A stretch of 64,000 bases of DNA from an uncultured Microbacterium sp. (GCF_937927635.1 NZ_CALBRW010000003.1:62001-126000), one strand, 5' to 3'. Shown: positions 18,601-26,867, counted from the stretch's first letter. The notes: a model not told the origin generated them from the letters alone. Numbers and translations: made by a program.

Positions 18601-19178
18601 TGCTGGGTGCCGAGCAGGCCGGGCACATCGCCGGCGTCGGCTTCGACCTGTACCTGCGCATGATCGGCGAGGCCGTCGCCACGTTCCGCGGTGAGGACAC
18701 CACCTCGGATGTCGAGCTGCGGCTGGAGCTGCCGGTGGATGCCAGGATTCCCGAGCACTACATCGACAGTGAGCGGCTGCGGCTGGAGGCGTATCAGAAG
18801 CTGTCATCCGCGGCCGGCGCCGGTGCGGCCGATGACGCGATCGACCTGGTCGCCGAGGAGCTCGTCGACCGCTACGGCGCACTGCCCGAGGAGGTGCAGA
18901 CCCTGGTGACCGTCGCGCGGCTGCGCCGCCGTGCCGCGCGTGCGGGTCTGACGGATGTCGTGGCGATGGGCTCGAACCTGCGGGTCGCACCCGCGCGCCT
19001 CGCGGATTCCATGAAGGTGCGTCTTCAGCGCCTGTACCCGAAGGCGAAGCTGGTCGGCGGGGGAGAGGCGCTGGTGGTGCCGATGCCCACGGAATCTGAC
19101 CTCATCGAGTGGGTCGGGAATCTGCTCACTGCCATGTTCCCGGAGCCCGTGAAGGAGCCCGCGGTCATTCAAGGCTGA
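15639..19178 (+). CDS. mfd: Transcription-repair coupling factor
   Basis: An 1179-aa ATPase that pushes stalled RNA polymerase off damaged DNA and recruits UvrA. In order: a UvrB-like N-terminus, the RNA-polymerase-interacting CarD-like domain (LKQGDYVVHITHGIGRF near residue 490), the RecG-like motor with GDVGFGKTEVA near 660 and DEEQRFG near 760, and the TRCF C-terminal domain. GTG is the start, with TAGACT (15627-15632) exactly 6 nt before it and no ribosome-binding site, so the mRNA is probably leaderless. Confidence 0.97.
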   Translation: MTVPGILRALEEANLYRDALTWAQTDGEISVVDGLDAPVIAGLLTKRAQAGHPASALVVTPTGRRAESVAAALGTYLADAEILTFPAWETLPHERLSPSPDTVGRRLATLRRITTWDGSTPLIVVASVRAALQPVAANLGDAAPLELRLGGRGIELEDAVEQLVERAYSRVDMVSRRGEFAVRGGILDVFPPTSDHPARVEFFGDEVDQIRAFSVADQRSLPGDVASVELPASRELLLTAEVRERAAALVSAFPAISGMLEKMAEGIPVEGMESLLPAVAGPLVTLAEYLPEGSATAIVDPERASARAQNLGETNREFLEAAWSAATSGASAPIDLDAGDFISIARLREIVRGRDGVWWRLSAFATDDADAANLDSSIIPSFHGNVDGAVSFVQARLGEGWRVVVVASGQGLVERARDVLSDRGMAARVLEDLAEAPDAGVATLVVGAVESGFQVPEAKLAVLTDSEFYGRTIGGDQRVVKKLASRRRNVVDPLQLKQGDYVVHITHGIGRFVEMTKREVSSGGRHAVKSTREYLVLEYAPSKRGYPGDKLYVPTDQLDLLSKYVGGEAPALSKMGGSDWSAAKGKARKAVRDIAVELVKLYSARVNSKGYAFGPDTPWQRELEEAFPFAETHDQLQTIDEIKADMERPIPMDRLLSGDVGFGKTEVAVRAAFKAIQEGKQVAMLVPTTLLVKQHMETFTERFAGFPVKVRPLSRFQTDKEARLTLQGLVDGSVDMVIGTHRILTDQVIFKDLGLMIIDEEQRFGVEHKDALKKMKTNVDILAMSATPIPRTLEMAVTGIREMSTLQTPPEDRHPILSFVGPRSDKQIAAAIRREILREGQVFFVHNRVQSIQRVASELAELVPEARIAVAHGKMGEHQLEQVVDDFWERKYDVLVSTTIIETGLDISNANTIIIDRADKYGLSQLHQLRGRVGRGRERAYAYFLYDDAKPLSETAADRLQTIAVNNELGSGMQVALKDLELRGAGNLLGAEQAGHIAGVGFDLYLRMIGEAVATFRGEDTTSDVELRLELPVDARIPEHYIDSERLRLEAYQKLSSAAGAGAADDAIDLVAEELVDRYGALPEEVQTLVTVARLRRRAARAGLTDVVAMGSNLRVAPARLADSMKVRLQRLYPKAKLVGGGEALVVPMPTESDLIEWVGNLLTAMFPEPVKEPAVIQG

Positions 19179-19247
19179 GCCCCGTCGCGCGACTGCTCGC
19201 GCGGCAGTTCTCGCTTCGAGCTGCAGTTCTCGACCCGTTCGGATTCT

Positions 19248-19311
19248 CGCGCGGCAGTTCTCAATCGACGCTGCGGATATTTGCGCCGCGCTGCTCGAAA
19301 ACTGCCGCGCG
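19248..19311. repeat. 64-bp palindromic repeat, copy A
   Basis: The element begins CGCGCGGCAGTTCTC and ends ACTGCCGCGCG, so its ends are inverted. It aligns without gaps to the 64-bp copy at 22779-22842 (50 of 64 identical). More single arms (CGCGCGGCAGTTCTCG type) lie just upstream, near 19197-19213. It lies between mfd and cydDC and could end mfd transcription. Confidence 0.8.
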
Positions 19312-19362
19312 AACTCGGCGGATGCTGTGGCATGCTCCGCGAAGCGCACGGACCGAATCCTC

Positions 19363-19379
19363 TTCTACGCGACGTAGAA
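19363..19379. promoter_or_regulatory. BlaI-type operator at the cydDC promoter
   Basis: TTCTACG-CGA-CGTAGAA is a perfect 17-bp inverted repeat. Its right arm contains most of the -10 TAGAAT (19375-19380), which ends 6 nt before the GTG of cydDC. The same operator stands at the cydA promoter and, with one mismatch, at the blaI promoter. A bound dimer would block RNA polymerase. Confidence 0.85.
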
Positions 19380-19386
19380 TTAGCGG

Positions 19387-22300
19387 GTGAGCACGATTCG
19401 CAACGACCCCTGGGTGATCGAGGCCGAGCGGGCGGCGCAGGCGCCGGGGTTCCGCCGGCCGGAGTTCGGACCGGTGCCGAAGGGCGCGGTCTACGCGCTG
19501 GGCGCACTCGCGGCATCCCGCGCTGTCGGCCTCGTGCTCATCGCCGAGGCCGTCGCTCGTGGCATCGTCGCGCTCACCGGGCACGACACGACCAGCACCG
19601 CGGTGATCCTGCTCTGCGGCATCCTCGGCATGCTGCTGCGCGTGGGCGGCGAATGGGCGACGTCGGTGGTCGCGCGGCGCGTCGCCACGACCGTCAAGCT
19701 CGACCTGCGCGGCCGGATCTGGCGACGCATCGCACGGGGCGGCGAGAGCAGCGGCGGCACCGCGGTGCTGGCGGCAGACGGGCTCGACGACCTCGACGAC
19801 TACTACGTGCAGACGCTGCCCGCGCTGGTCGGCGCGGCCGTCGTGCCGCTCATCGTCGGCATCCGCATCCTCGGTGCCGACTGGCTGAGCGCGCTGATCA
19901 TCGTGCTCACCGTGCCCCTGGTGCCCCTGTTCATGATCCTCATCGGCAAGCACACCCAGCAGCGCACCGACGCAGCGCTCAGCGCCCTCACCCGACTCGC
20001 CGACCATCTCACGGAGCTCGCCCGCGGACTCCCCGTGCTGGTCGGGCTCGGCCGCGTCGAGGAGCAGACCCGTGCGCTGGACGGCATCCAGACCCGTTAC
20101 CGGCAGCGCACCCAGGAAACCCTGCGCTGGGCGTTCCTCTCCTCGCTGGCGCTCGAGCTGATCGCCACGCTCTCCGTCGCCGTCGTGGCGGTCGTGCTCG
20201 GCATCCGCCTGCTGGATCGGTCGATGACTCTGGAACCCGCCCTGGTCGCGCTGATCCTCGCGCCGGAGTGCTTCCAGGCGCTGCGCGACGTCGGCTCCGC
20301 GTTCCACGCGTCGCAGGACGGGCTCTCCGCCCTCGATCGCGCGAATGCGCTGTTGGGGCAGCAGAATGCCCGCGACGTCCGCCGAGACGGAGGGGCTGTC
20401 CGCATCCGGCGGCTCTCGATCCGCTATGCCGGGCGGGATGCCGCGACGCTGACCGGCCTGGATGCGGACGTGCAGGGGATCACGGCCGTCACCGGGCCCA
20501 GCGGCGCCGGCAAGTCGACTCTGCTGGCGGCACTCGCCGGCGTCCTTCCGCAGGACGCCGAGATCACCGGCGAGATCCACGGTGTGGATCCGGATGCCGT
20601 GGCCTGGGCGCCGCAGGCGCCGCGCGCGTTCGCCGCCACGCCCCGGGAGGAACTCGCGCTGTACGGTGCGGGACCTGCGGCGCTCGACGAGCTCGGCCTC
20701 GGCGCGCTGGCGGATGCCGCCGTCGCCGAGCTGAGTCCCGGCGAGCTGCGCCGGCTGTCCGTCGCTCGCGCACTGGCGGGGGTGGACGCCGGCGCCCGGC
20801 TGCTCGTACTGGACGAGCCCACGGCGCACCTCGACCCCGTCGCGGCAGGTCTCGTGCGGGATGCGGTGCTGCGCCGCAGTCGTTCGTGCATGGTCGTGCT
20901 GGCCACCCACGAGCCGGAGACGCTGGCTCTCGCCGAGTGGCGCATCGTCATCGCACCCGCCGTGGCCTCAGGCGCCGGGCGGGAGGCGGACGTCGATGAG
21001 GTCACTGGCGCACCGACGGCGGCGGGGATCGAACCGCCGCACCAGGCAGGGGAGGACCCGGCATCCGGGGCGGCGCACTCCGCCTTGCGACCAGGACATC
21101 TCACGCTGTTCGCGCTGCTGCGCCCGCACGCCCGCCTGTGGGCGGGGTCCATCGCACTCGGCGCGCTCGCCGCGGGTCTCGCCGCGGCGCTCACGGCCGT
21201 CTCCGGCTGGCTGATCGTGCGCGCCAGCGTGGAGGAGCACATCATGTACCTGCTGGTGGCCATCGTCGGAGTGCGCGCGTTCGGCATCGGCCGTGCGGTG
21301 GCCCGTTACGCCGAGCGCCTGGTCACGCACCGTGCCGCATTCCAGGTGACGGATGCCCTGCGCCTGCGACTGTGGCGCGCCATCGCCGCGCGCGGCGCGG
21401 GTTCGCGGCGGCTGCTGGAGGGCGGGGCGCCGCTGGACTACCTCGTCACGCTGGCCGACGACCTGCGCGATCAGCTCCCGCGCATCGTGCCGCCGATCGG
21501 CGCGAGGATCCTCGTGATCGCGGGGACGATCGTGACCACGGCATCCGTCGCCCCGCACCTCGCGCCTCTCGTGGCGACGATGCTGATCGCCGCAGTGATC
21601 CTGGCGGTCGTGCTCGCCATCCGCGGTGAGCGGGGCGCCGGTGCCGCTCGCGTCGCCGCGCGCTCGGCGATCATCCGCGGCACCTCGGCGCTGGCAGCCG
21701 CCGCCGACGATCTGCGCGGCAATGGCGTGACGGAGCCGGCGCTGCGTCAGCTCGACGCCCATGCAGACCGGCTCGCAGACGCCGAGAGACGCGCCGCCTG
21801 GTCTGCGGGCCTGGGCGCGGCGGTGATCACCGCCGCGACGACCCTGCTGGCCGTGCTGGCACCGCTGCTCACGGCACAGGGATCCGCGGCATCCGCATCC
21901 ATCGTCGCACTGCTCGCCCTTGCCGTGCTCGAGCCGCTGTCGGACCTCGTGGCATCGACCCAGCGGATGCCGGCGCTACGCGAACTGCTGCGCAGGCTCG
22001 ACCTGATCCTGCAGCCCGCGCTGTCTGCGAGTTGGGGGAGTGGACATCCGGATGCCACGCACGAACTCGCCCTCGACGACGTCTCGGTGCGGTATCCGAG
22101 CACTCCCGGGCCTGCGGTCGAGGGTGTCTCCGGCATGGTCCCCCGCGGCCGCTGGCTGGTGCTCGACGGGCCCTCCGGCTCGGGCAAGTCCACGCTGCTC
22201 TCGGCCATCATGGGGGCTCTTCCGCTGGCATCCGGTGCTGTGCGAGCCGACGGCACCGCTCTGACCGAGCTCGACGAGCGCGCCTGGCGCGATCGGGTGG

Positions 22301-22740
22301 CCTGGTGCCCGCAGGACGCGTACGTGTTCGACTCCACGCTGCGGGGCAACCTCGCACTGGCGCGGTCGCACGATGACGCCCCCGATGAGGAGGCGATGCG
22401 GCGAGCGCTGCAGCGCGCGGGGCTCGGCGGACTGCTGGACTCCCTTGCCGGCGGGCTCGACACGCGCGTGGGCGCGGGCGGCTCAGCGCTCTCCGGCGGG
22501 GAACGTCAGCGACTGGCGGTGGCCCGCGCTCTCCTCACTCGCGCCGACGTGATCCTGCTCGACGAGCCCACCGCGCACCTGGATGAGCCGACCGCCGCCG
22601 CGATGATGGCCGACGTGCGTTCGGCGGCATCCGAGCGGATCGTCGTGCTGGTCACGCACCGCCAGGTCGGTCGGCGGGATGACGACGTGATCGTGCAGCT
22701 GCCCGACGGCATCCGCGACCCGGAGCCCGCACTGCGCTGA
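19387..22740 (+). CDS. cydDC: Fused CydDC cysteine/glutathione ABC exporter
   Basis: An 1117-aa fusion of both half-transporters that export thiols needed to assemble cytochrome bd. CydD: membrane part about 30-330, Walker A GPSGAGKST near 371, Walker B LLVLDEPT. CydC: membrane part from about 575, Walker A GPSGSGKST near 928, LSGGERQR, VILLDEPT. The first signature reads LSPGELRRL, weaker than the second. GTG start with TAGAAT exactly 6 nt upstream suggests a leaderless mRNA, under a BlaI-type operator shared with cydA. Confidence 0.95.
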   Translation: MSTIRNDPWVIEAERAAQAPGFRRPEFGPVPKGAVYALGALAASRAVGLVLIAEAVARGIVALTGHDTTSTAVILLCGILGMLLRVGGEWATSVVARRVATTVKLDLRGRIWRRIARGGESSGGTAVLAADGLDDLDDYYVQTLPALVGAAVVPLIVGIRILGADWLSALIIVLTVPLVPLFMILIGKHTQQRTDAALSALTRLADHLTELARGLPVLVGLGRVEEQTRALDGIQTRYRQRTQETLRWAFLSSLALELIATLSVAVVAVVLGIRLLDRSMTLEPALVALILAPECFQALRDVGSAFHASQDGLSALDRANALLGQQNARDVRRDGGAVRIRRLSIRYAGRDAATLTGLDADVQGITAVTGPSGAGKSTLLAALAGVLPQDAEITGEIHGVDPDAVAWAPQAPRAFAATPREELALYGAGPAALDELGLGALADAAVAELSPGELRRLSVARALAGVDAGARLLVLDEPTAHLDPVAAGLVRDAVLRRSRSCMVVLATHEPETLALAEWRIVIAPAVASGAGREADVDEVTGAPTAAGIEPPHQAGEDPASGAAHSALRPGHLTLFALLRPHARLWAGSIALGALAAGLAAALTAVSGWLIVRASVEEHIMYLLVAIVGVRAFGIGRAVARYAERLVTHRAAFQVTDALRLRLWRAIAARGAGSRRLLEGGAPLDYLVTLADDLRDQLPRIVPPIGARILVIAGTIVTTASVAPHLAPLVATMLIAAVILAVVLAIRGERGAGAARVAARSAIIRGTSALAAAADDLRGNGVTEPALRQLDAHADRLADAERRAAWSAGLGAAVITAATTLLAVLAPLLTAQGSAASASIVALLALAVLEPLSDLVASTQRMPALRELLRRLDLILQPALSASWGSGHPDATHELALDDVSVRYPSTPGPAVEGVSGMVPRGRWLVLDGPSGSGKSTLLSAIMGALPLASGAVRADGTALTELDERAWRDRVAWCPQDAYVFDSTLRGNLALARSHDDAPDEEAMRRALQRAGLGGLLDSLAGGLDTRVGAGGSALSGGERQRLAVARALLTRADVILLDEPTAHLDEPTAAAMMADVRSAASERIVVLVTHRQVGRRDDDVIVQLPDGIRDPEPALR

Positions 22741-22778
22741 CTCTCGTGCGGGCCTCACGCGCGCACGGCATCGTGCTT

Positions 22779-22842
22779 CGCGCGGCTCTTCTCGACCAAC
22801 GCTGCGCAGATACGCACAGCGTTGGTCGAGAACTGCCGCGCG
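22779..22842. repeat. 64-bp palindromic repeat, copy B
   Basis: Arms of 26 nt (22779-22804 and 22817-22842) pair at 24 positions around a 12-nt loop. It has the same length as copy A at 19248-19311, and the two copies flank cydDC. It lies between the convergent cydDC and M56 peptidase genes, so it may serve as a bidirectional terminator. Confidence 0.85.
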
Positions 22843-22855
22843 GGGGACGGTCGAG

Positions 22856-22893
22856 GTCGAGAACTGCCGCGCGGGTCGAGAAGTGCCGCGCGG
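22856..22893. repeat. Two tandem single arms of the 64-bp repeat
   Basis: GTCGAGAACTGCCGCGCGG (22856-22874) and GTCGAGAAGTGCCGCGCGG (22875-22893) repeat the right arm of copy B directly after it. They suggest expansion by slippage or recombination within the repeat. Confidence 0.8.
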
Positions 22894-22934
22894 GCTGGAA
22901 CCGGATCCGTGTGGCAACGCGCCCGCACGGTGAC

Positions 22935-23744
22935 TCAGCGGGCGAGTCGGCGGAACCTGTCGCTGACCCGCATCGAGCCCGACACCGGCTGATCGGCGCC
23001 GGGCACGCCGCTGGCGCCCACCTGCAGGATCGCTCGCGCCAGCACCTCGTCGCGCACCTCGCGGCGGGCGTGGTCGTCGGCGAGCATCTCGACCAGGGCG
23101 GCGACCTCGACCTCCGCGCGTGCGGCGATCGGGAACCACGGCAGTGCCGAGCGCCAGGCGCGGAACGCCAGCAGCAGCAGGTCGTGCCGCTGCTCGACGT
23201 GCGCGCGCTCGTGAGCGATGACGGCGACCAGCTCGTCGGGATCCAGGCGGTCCAGCAGGCCCTGCGAGAGCACCGTCACAGATCGGGCGCCGCGCGGCAG
23301 GCAGTACGCCATCGGCACGGCATCGTCGATCACCCGCGTATGAGCGCGGGTGGGATGCGGTGAGGTGAGCATCTCCAGGAGGGCGAGGTGGCGGTGCCGC
23401 AGTCGGGTCACCTGCACGATCGTGACCGCGAGATGGCCCAGCAGATACGCCGCGAACAGCACCGCCGCGATCGGCGCGAACCACGGATGCTGCGGCAGGG
23501 CAGCATATCCGGCCAGCGCGAGCGCGCCGATCATCGACAGCCCGCCCGCCAGCCCGATCACCTGCCACAGCAGCAGGGCCATCACCGGGGCGCGCATCGG
23601 CCACGTCGCGCGCGACAGCGCGACGGGCACGGGCCAGGCCAGGGCTAACGCGACGACGCCGAGCACCACCGCCCCGGCGATGATCACGCCGTGCGGGATC
23701 ACCAGGGCGCCGGCCGGCGCGGCATCCATCGCGACCAGAAGCAT
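22935..23744 (-). CDS. M56 (BlaR1-like) membrane metallopeptidase
   Basis: A 269-aa membrane protein with helices near residues 10-25, 30-55 and 75-110 and a cytoplasmic zinc-protease motif HERAH in VIAHERAHVEQRHD. BlaR1/MecR1 proteases of family M56 inactivate the BlaI/MecI repressor. This one lacks the long extracellular penicillin-binding sensor domain, so the signal must differ. It lies 4 nt after blaI in the same operon and between the two halves of the cytochrome bd locus. Confidence 0.9.
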   Translation of the reverse strand: MLLVAMDAAPAGALVIPHGVIIAGAVVLGVVALALAWPVPVALSRATWPMRAPVMALLLWQVIGLAGGLSMIGALALAGYAALPQHPWFAPIAAVLFAAYLLGHLAVTIVQVTRLRHRHLALLEMLTSPHPTRAHTRVIDDAVPMAYCLPRGARSVTVLSQGLLDRLDPDELVAVIAHERAHVEQRHDLLLLAFRAWRSALPWFPIAARAEVEVAALVEMLADDHARREVRDEVLARAILQVGASGVPGADQPVSGSMRVSDRFRRLAR

Positions 23745-23748
23745 GAGA

Positions 23749-24105
23749 TCAGCCGGAGTGGCCGAGCAGCTGCCGCAGGATCGCGGCATCCTCGGCGGAG
23801 ACCCCGCCGACGAACCGCTCGAGCACGGCGGTGCGGTCGGCGGCGTCGCCCAGCACGGTGTGCATGAGTTCGGCCACGTGCTCGGCCCGGGACGAGGTCG
23901 CCGTGTAGTGGTGCGGGCGCACGGAGCGGTCGGAGGACACGAAGCCCTTCTTCTCCAGCCGCGACAGCACCGTGAGCAGCGTCGTGACGGCGAGGGGCCT
24001 GCCGTCGGCCCCGAGACGGCTCTGCACGTCGTAGGCGCTCAGCGCGCCGTCGGCATCCCAGAGCGCATCCATCACCGCGCGCTCCAGCTCTCCCAGCGCT
24101 GCCAT
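23749..24105 (-). CDS. BlaI/MecI/CopY-family repressor
   Basis: A 118-aa winged-helix repressor: LERAVMDALWDADGALSAYDVQSRL and the recognition part LAVTTLLTVLSRLEKKGFV are typical of BlaI/MecI, followed by a dimerisation tail. Three 17-bp TTCTACG-N3-CGTAGAA palindromes occur at its own, the cydA and the cydDC promoters, so it probably represses cytochrome bd genes and itself. GAGGGAG precedes the ATG. The M56 peptidase follows in the same operon and would relieve repression. Confidence 0.93.
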   Translation of the reverse strand: MAALGELERAVMDALWDADGALSAYDVQSRLGADGRPLAVTTLLTVLSRLEKKGFVSSDRSVRPHHYTATSSRAEHVAELMHTVLGDAADRTAVLERFVGGVSAEDAAILRQLLGHSG

Positions 24106-24127
24106 CGGGCCTCCCTCGTCACGATGA

Positions 24128-24144
24128 TTCTACCCCACGTAGAA
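24128..24144. promoter_or_regulatory. BlaI-type operator at the blaI promoter
   Basis: TTCTACC-CCA-CGTAGAA has one mismatch to the shared palindrome. On the minus strand TAGAAT (24132-24127) overlaps its edge and points at blaI, which fits autorepression. A weak half-site (TTCTA at 24149) lies between it and the cydA operator. Confidence 0.8.
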
Positions 24145-24169
24145 AGTGTTCTATTGTGTGTCGAAGTAG

Positions 24170-24186
24170 TTCTACGTGACGTAGAA
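24170..24186. promoter_or_regulatory. BlaI-type operator at the cydA promoter
   Basis: TTCTACG-TGA-CGTAGAA is a perfect inverted repeat. TAGAAT (24182-24187) forms the -10 of cydA from its right arm, the same arrangement as at cydDC. Transcription would begin near 24194, leaving a 40-nt leader. Confidence 0.85.
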
Positions 24187-24233
24187 TTCGAGAGTCGACC
24201 GGATGCGGCATCCGGCCTGAGGAGGAGAACCGC

Positions 24234-25808
24234 ATGGACGTGCTCGACATCGCGCGATGGCAGTTCGGCATCGTGACCGTCTACCACTTCCTCATGGTCC
24301 CGCTCACGCTGGGCCTGGGAATGATGGTCGCCATCATGCAGACGCGCTGGGTGCGCACGGGTGACGAGAAGTTCCTGCGCATGACGAAGTTCTGGGGCAA
24401 GGTCTATCTGATCAACTTCATCATCGGCGTGGCCACCGGACTCGTGCAGGAGTTCCAGTTCGGCATGGCATGGAGCGAGTACTCCCGCTTCGTCGGCGAT
24501 GTCTTCGGCGCACCGCTGGCCATGGAGGGGCTGCTGGCGTTCTTCGTCGAGTCCACCTTCCTCGGCATCTGGATCTTCGGCTGGGGACGGCTGCGCAAGG
24601 GCCTGCACCTCGCGGCGCTGTGGTGCGCGGTGATCGGCTCGTGGATCTCGGCGTTCTTCATCATCACCGCGAACTCGTGGATGCAGCATCCGGTGGGCGT
24701 CGTGAAGGGTCCGGACGGGCGCCCGGTCATGAACGACATCTGGGCAGTGCTCACCAACAACACCGCACTGGCCGCATACACGCACACCATCCTCGGCGCG
24801 CTCGTCGTCGCCGGCATGTTCCTGCTCGGCATCTCGTGGTACCACCTGTGGCGCCGTCGTCACGACGGCATCGACACCGTCGACGAGACCGGCCATGTCG
24901 TCGTCGGACAGGCGGATGCCGCACCCGGCCGCGACCGCACGGATCACGGCGTCTGGCTGTGGTCGCTGCGCCTGGGCGCGGTCGTCGCCATCGTCGCCTT
25001 CGCCGGCACGGTGATCTCGGGTGATGTGCAGGGCAAACTCATGTACGAGCAGCAGCCCATGAAGATGGCCGCGGCCGAGGCCGCCTGCCACACCGGCTCG
25101 GACTTCTCGGTGCTCTCGCTCGGCGACCCCGGATCCACGGACTGTGCCGACGTGGTGACGCTCATCAAGATCCCCGGCGCGCTGGGATTCCTGGGCACCG
25201 GGAAGTGGGGTGCCGACATGCCCGGCATTCGCGATCTGGAGACGCACTACGTCGACCAGTACGGCAAGACCATCCCGAACAAGGCGATCTACGGCGACAT
25301 GGCCGGGACCGACGTGAAGTACGTGCCGGTGATGTGGGTCACGTACTGGGGCTTCCGGCTGATGATCGGTCTCGGTGGCGTGGTCGCCCTCGGTGGCGCG
25401 GTGGCGCTGTGGCTGACTCGCAAGGGCACCGTGCCGAGTTCGAAGTGGATCATGCGGCTCGCGCTGCTGGGAATCGTCGCGCCGTTCGCCGCGAACATCG
25501 CCGGGTGGATCTTCACCGAGCTGGGTCGCCAGCCCTTCGTCGTGGCGCCGAACCCCACCGGCGTCGACGGGGTGTACATGTTCACCGCAGCGGCCGTCTC
25601 GCCTGGCGTCACCGTCGGGGAGCTGCTGTTCTCGGTCATCACGCTGAGCGTCGTGTACGGGATCATGCTCGTCATCGAGCTGTTCCTGATGGTCAAGTAC
25701 GTGCGCGGCGGCGTGGCGTCGTCCATGCCCGAGCTCGCATCCCCGGCATCCGCCGACGATGCCGACAACCCCGACCACCGCGACGACGTGCTCGCCTTCG
25801 CGTACTGA
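24234..25808 (+). CDS. cydA: Cytochrome bd quinol oxidase subunit I
   Basis: A 524-aa membrane subunit that binds hemes b558, b595 and d and oxidises quinol while reducing oxygen with high affinity. Family marks: RWQFGIVTVYHFLMVPLTLG in two parts near the N-terminus with a heme-ligand histidine, GLVQEFQFGMAWSEYSRFVGD, and GWIFTELGRQP near residue 422. Typical length with a short Q-loop. GAGGAG stands before the ATG. cydB follows 21 nt later. Confidence 0.97.
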   Translation: MDVLDIARWQFGIVTVYHFLMVPLTLGLGMMVAIMQTRWVRTGDEKFLRMTKFWGKVYLINFIIGVATGLVQEFQFGMAWSEYSRFVGDVFGAPLAMEGLLAFFVESTFLGIWIFGWGRLRKGLHLAALWCAVIGSWISAFFIITANSWMQHPVGVVKGPDGRPVMNDIWAVLTNNTALAAYTHTILGALVVAGMFLLGISWYHLWRRRHDGIDTVDETGHVVVGQADAAPGRDRTDHGVWLWSLRLGAVVAIVAFAGTVISGDVQGKLMYEQQPMKMAAAEAACHTGSDFSVLSLGDPGSTDCADVVTLIKIPGALGFLGTGKWGADMPGIRDLETHYVDQYGKTIPNKAIYGDMAGTDVKYVPVMWVTYWGFRLMIGLGGVVALGGAVALWLTRKGTVPSSKWIMRLALLGIVAPFAANIAGWIFTELGRQPFVVAPNPTGVDGVYMFTAAAVSPGVTVGELLFSVITLSVVYGIMLVIELFLMVKYVRGGVASSMPELASPASADDADNPDHRDDVLAFAY

Positions 25809-25829
25809 CCGGTCTGAGAGGACACCATC

Positions 25830-26867
25830 ATGGAACCGCTTCCCGTCGTCTGGTTCATCGCGATCGCGCTGCTGTGGACCGGTTATCTGCTGCTGGAGGG
25901 CTTCGATCTCGGAGTCGGCATGCGGATGCTGTTCACGACCCGCTCCGAGCGGGACCGCCGGGTGATGCTGAACACCATCGGCCCGATCTGGGACGGCAAC
26001 GAGGTGTGGCTGATCACCGCGGGCGCCGCCATGTTCGCGGCCTTCCCGGCCTGGTACGCGGCGCTGTTCTCCACCCTGTACGTGCCGCTGACCATCACGC
26101 TGGTGGGGCTGATCGTGCGGGCGGTCGGCATCGAGTACCGGGGCAAGCTGCACACCGAGCGGTGGCGCACGGTGTGGACCTGGCTGATCGGCGTCGGCTC
26201 CGTGATCGTGGCGTTCTGCATCGGCGCGGCGCTGGCGCTCACCTCGACCGGGCTGCCGCTGGACGCCAACGGCGACCGCGTGGGCGGGCCGTTCGTGTGG
26301 CTGACTCCCGTCGCCGTGCTGGGCGGGCTGGCCGTGGTCGGCTTCGCACTCGCGCACTCCGCGACGTTCCTGGGCCTGAAGGCCGACGGCCCGGTGCGCG
26401 AGCGGGCCGGGAGCTTCGCCGCGCGCTGGGCGCCGCTGTGCCTGATTCCCGCGGCCGGGTGGGCCATCCTCGTGCAGTTCGAGCACGGCGGCAGCGTGCT
26501 GTCGTGGGCGTTGGTGGCGCTGGCCGTCATCGCCGCAGTCGTCGGCTGGATCGCGGCGCGCGCCCGCCGCGAGGGCATCGCGTTCACCGGATACGCCGGA
26601 TTCGGGCTGTTCGGTGTGGCATCGATCTTCGCCGGGATGTTTCCGCTGGTGCTGCCCTCGACCGTGGATGCCGCTTTCGACCTCACTCTGTGGAACGCCG
26701 CCAACGGCTCGTACACGCTGGGCGTGATGACCGTGGTCGCGGGGATCTCGCTGCCGGTCATCGTGCTGTACCAGGCCTGGAGCTACTGGATCTTCCGCAA
26801 GCGCGTGACGCCCGGCATGATCCCCGAGGTGCACATCGTGCTGCCGGCCGTGCTCCGGGCGCGCTGA
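25830..26867 (+). CDS. cydB: Cytochrome bd quinol oxidase subunit II
   Basis: A 345-aa membrane subunit paired with CydA. It has eight to nine helices and the family features LLLEGFDLGVGMRML near residue 20, PIWDGNEVWLITAG, and a conserved C-terminal WSYWIFRKRV. It shares the cydA promoter. In many relatives cydDC follows directly; here it lies upstream on the far side of the blaI pair. Confidence 0.96.
   Translation: MEPLPVVWFIAIALLWTGYLLLEGFDLGVGMRMLFTTRSERDRRVMLNTIGPIWDGNEVWLITAGAAMFAAFPAWYAALFSTLYVPLTITLVGLIVRAVGIEYRGKLHTERWRTVWTWLIGVGSVIVAFCIGAALALTSTGLPLDANGDRVGGPFVWLTPVAVLGGLAVVGFALAHSATFLGLKADGPVRERAGSFAARWAPLCLIPAAGWAILVQFEHGGSVLSWALVALAVIAAVVGWIAARARREGIAFTGYAGFGLFGVASIFAGMFPLVLPSTVDAAFDLTLWNAANGSYTLGVMTVVAGISLPVIVLYQAWSYWIFRKRVTPGMIPEVHIVLPAVLRAR

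Noticed and set aside
14739..18758. Very long open frame (1339 codons) on the minus strand opposite mfd
   Set aside because: It is the shadow of the high-GC codon pattern of mfd: His/Gln/Arg-rich, no recognisable domain and no ribosome-binding site. Similar shadows lie opposite pckG (1894-3957) and cydAB (24072-26915).
19248..22842. Composite transposon carrying cydDC
   Set aside because: The flanking 64-bp elements hold no transposase, and the gene belongs functionally to the adjacent cydAB; kept only as a repeat-family finding.
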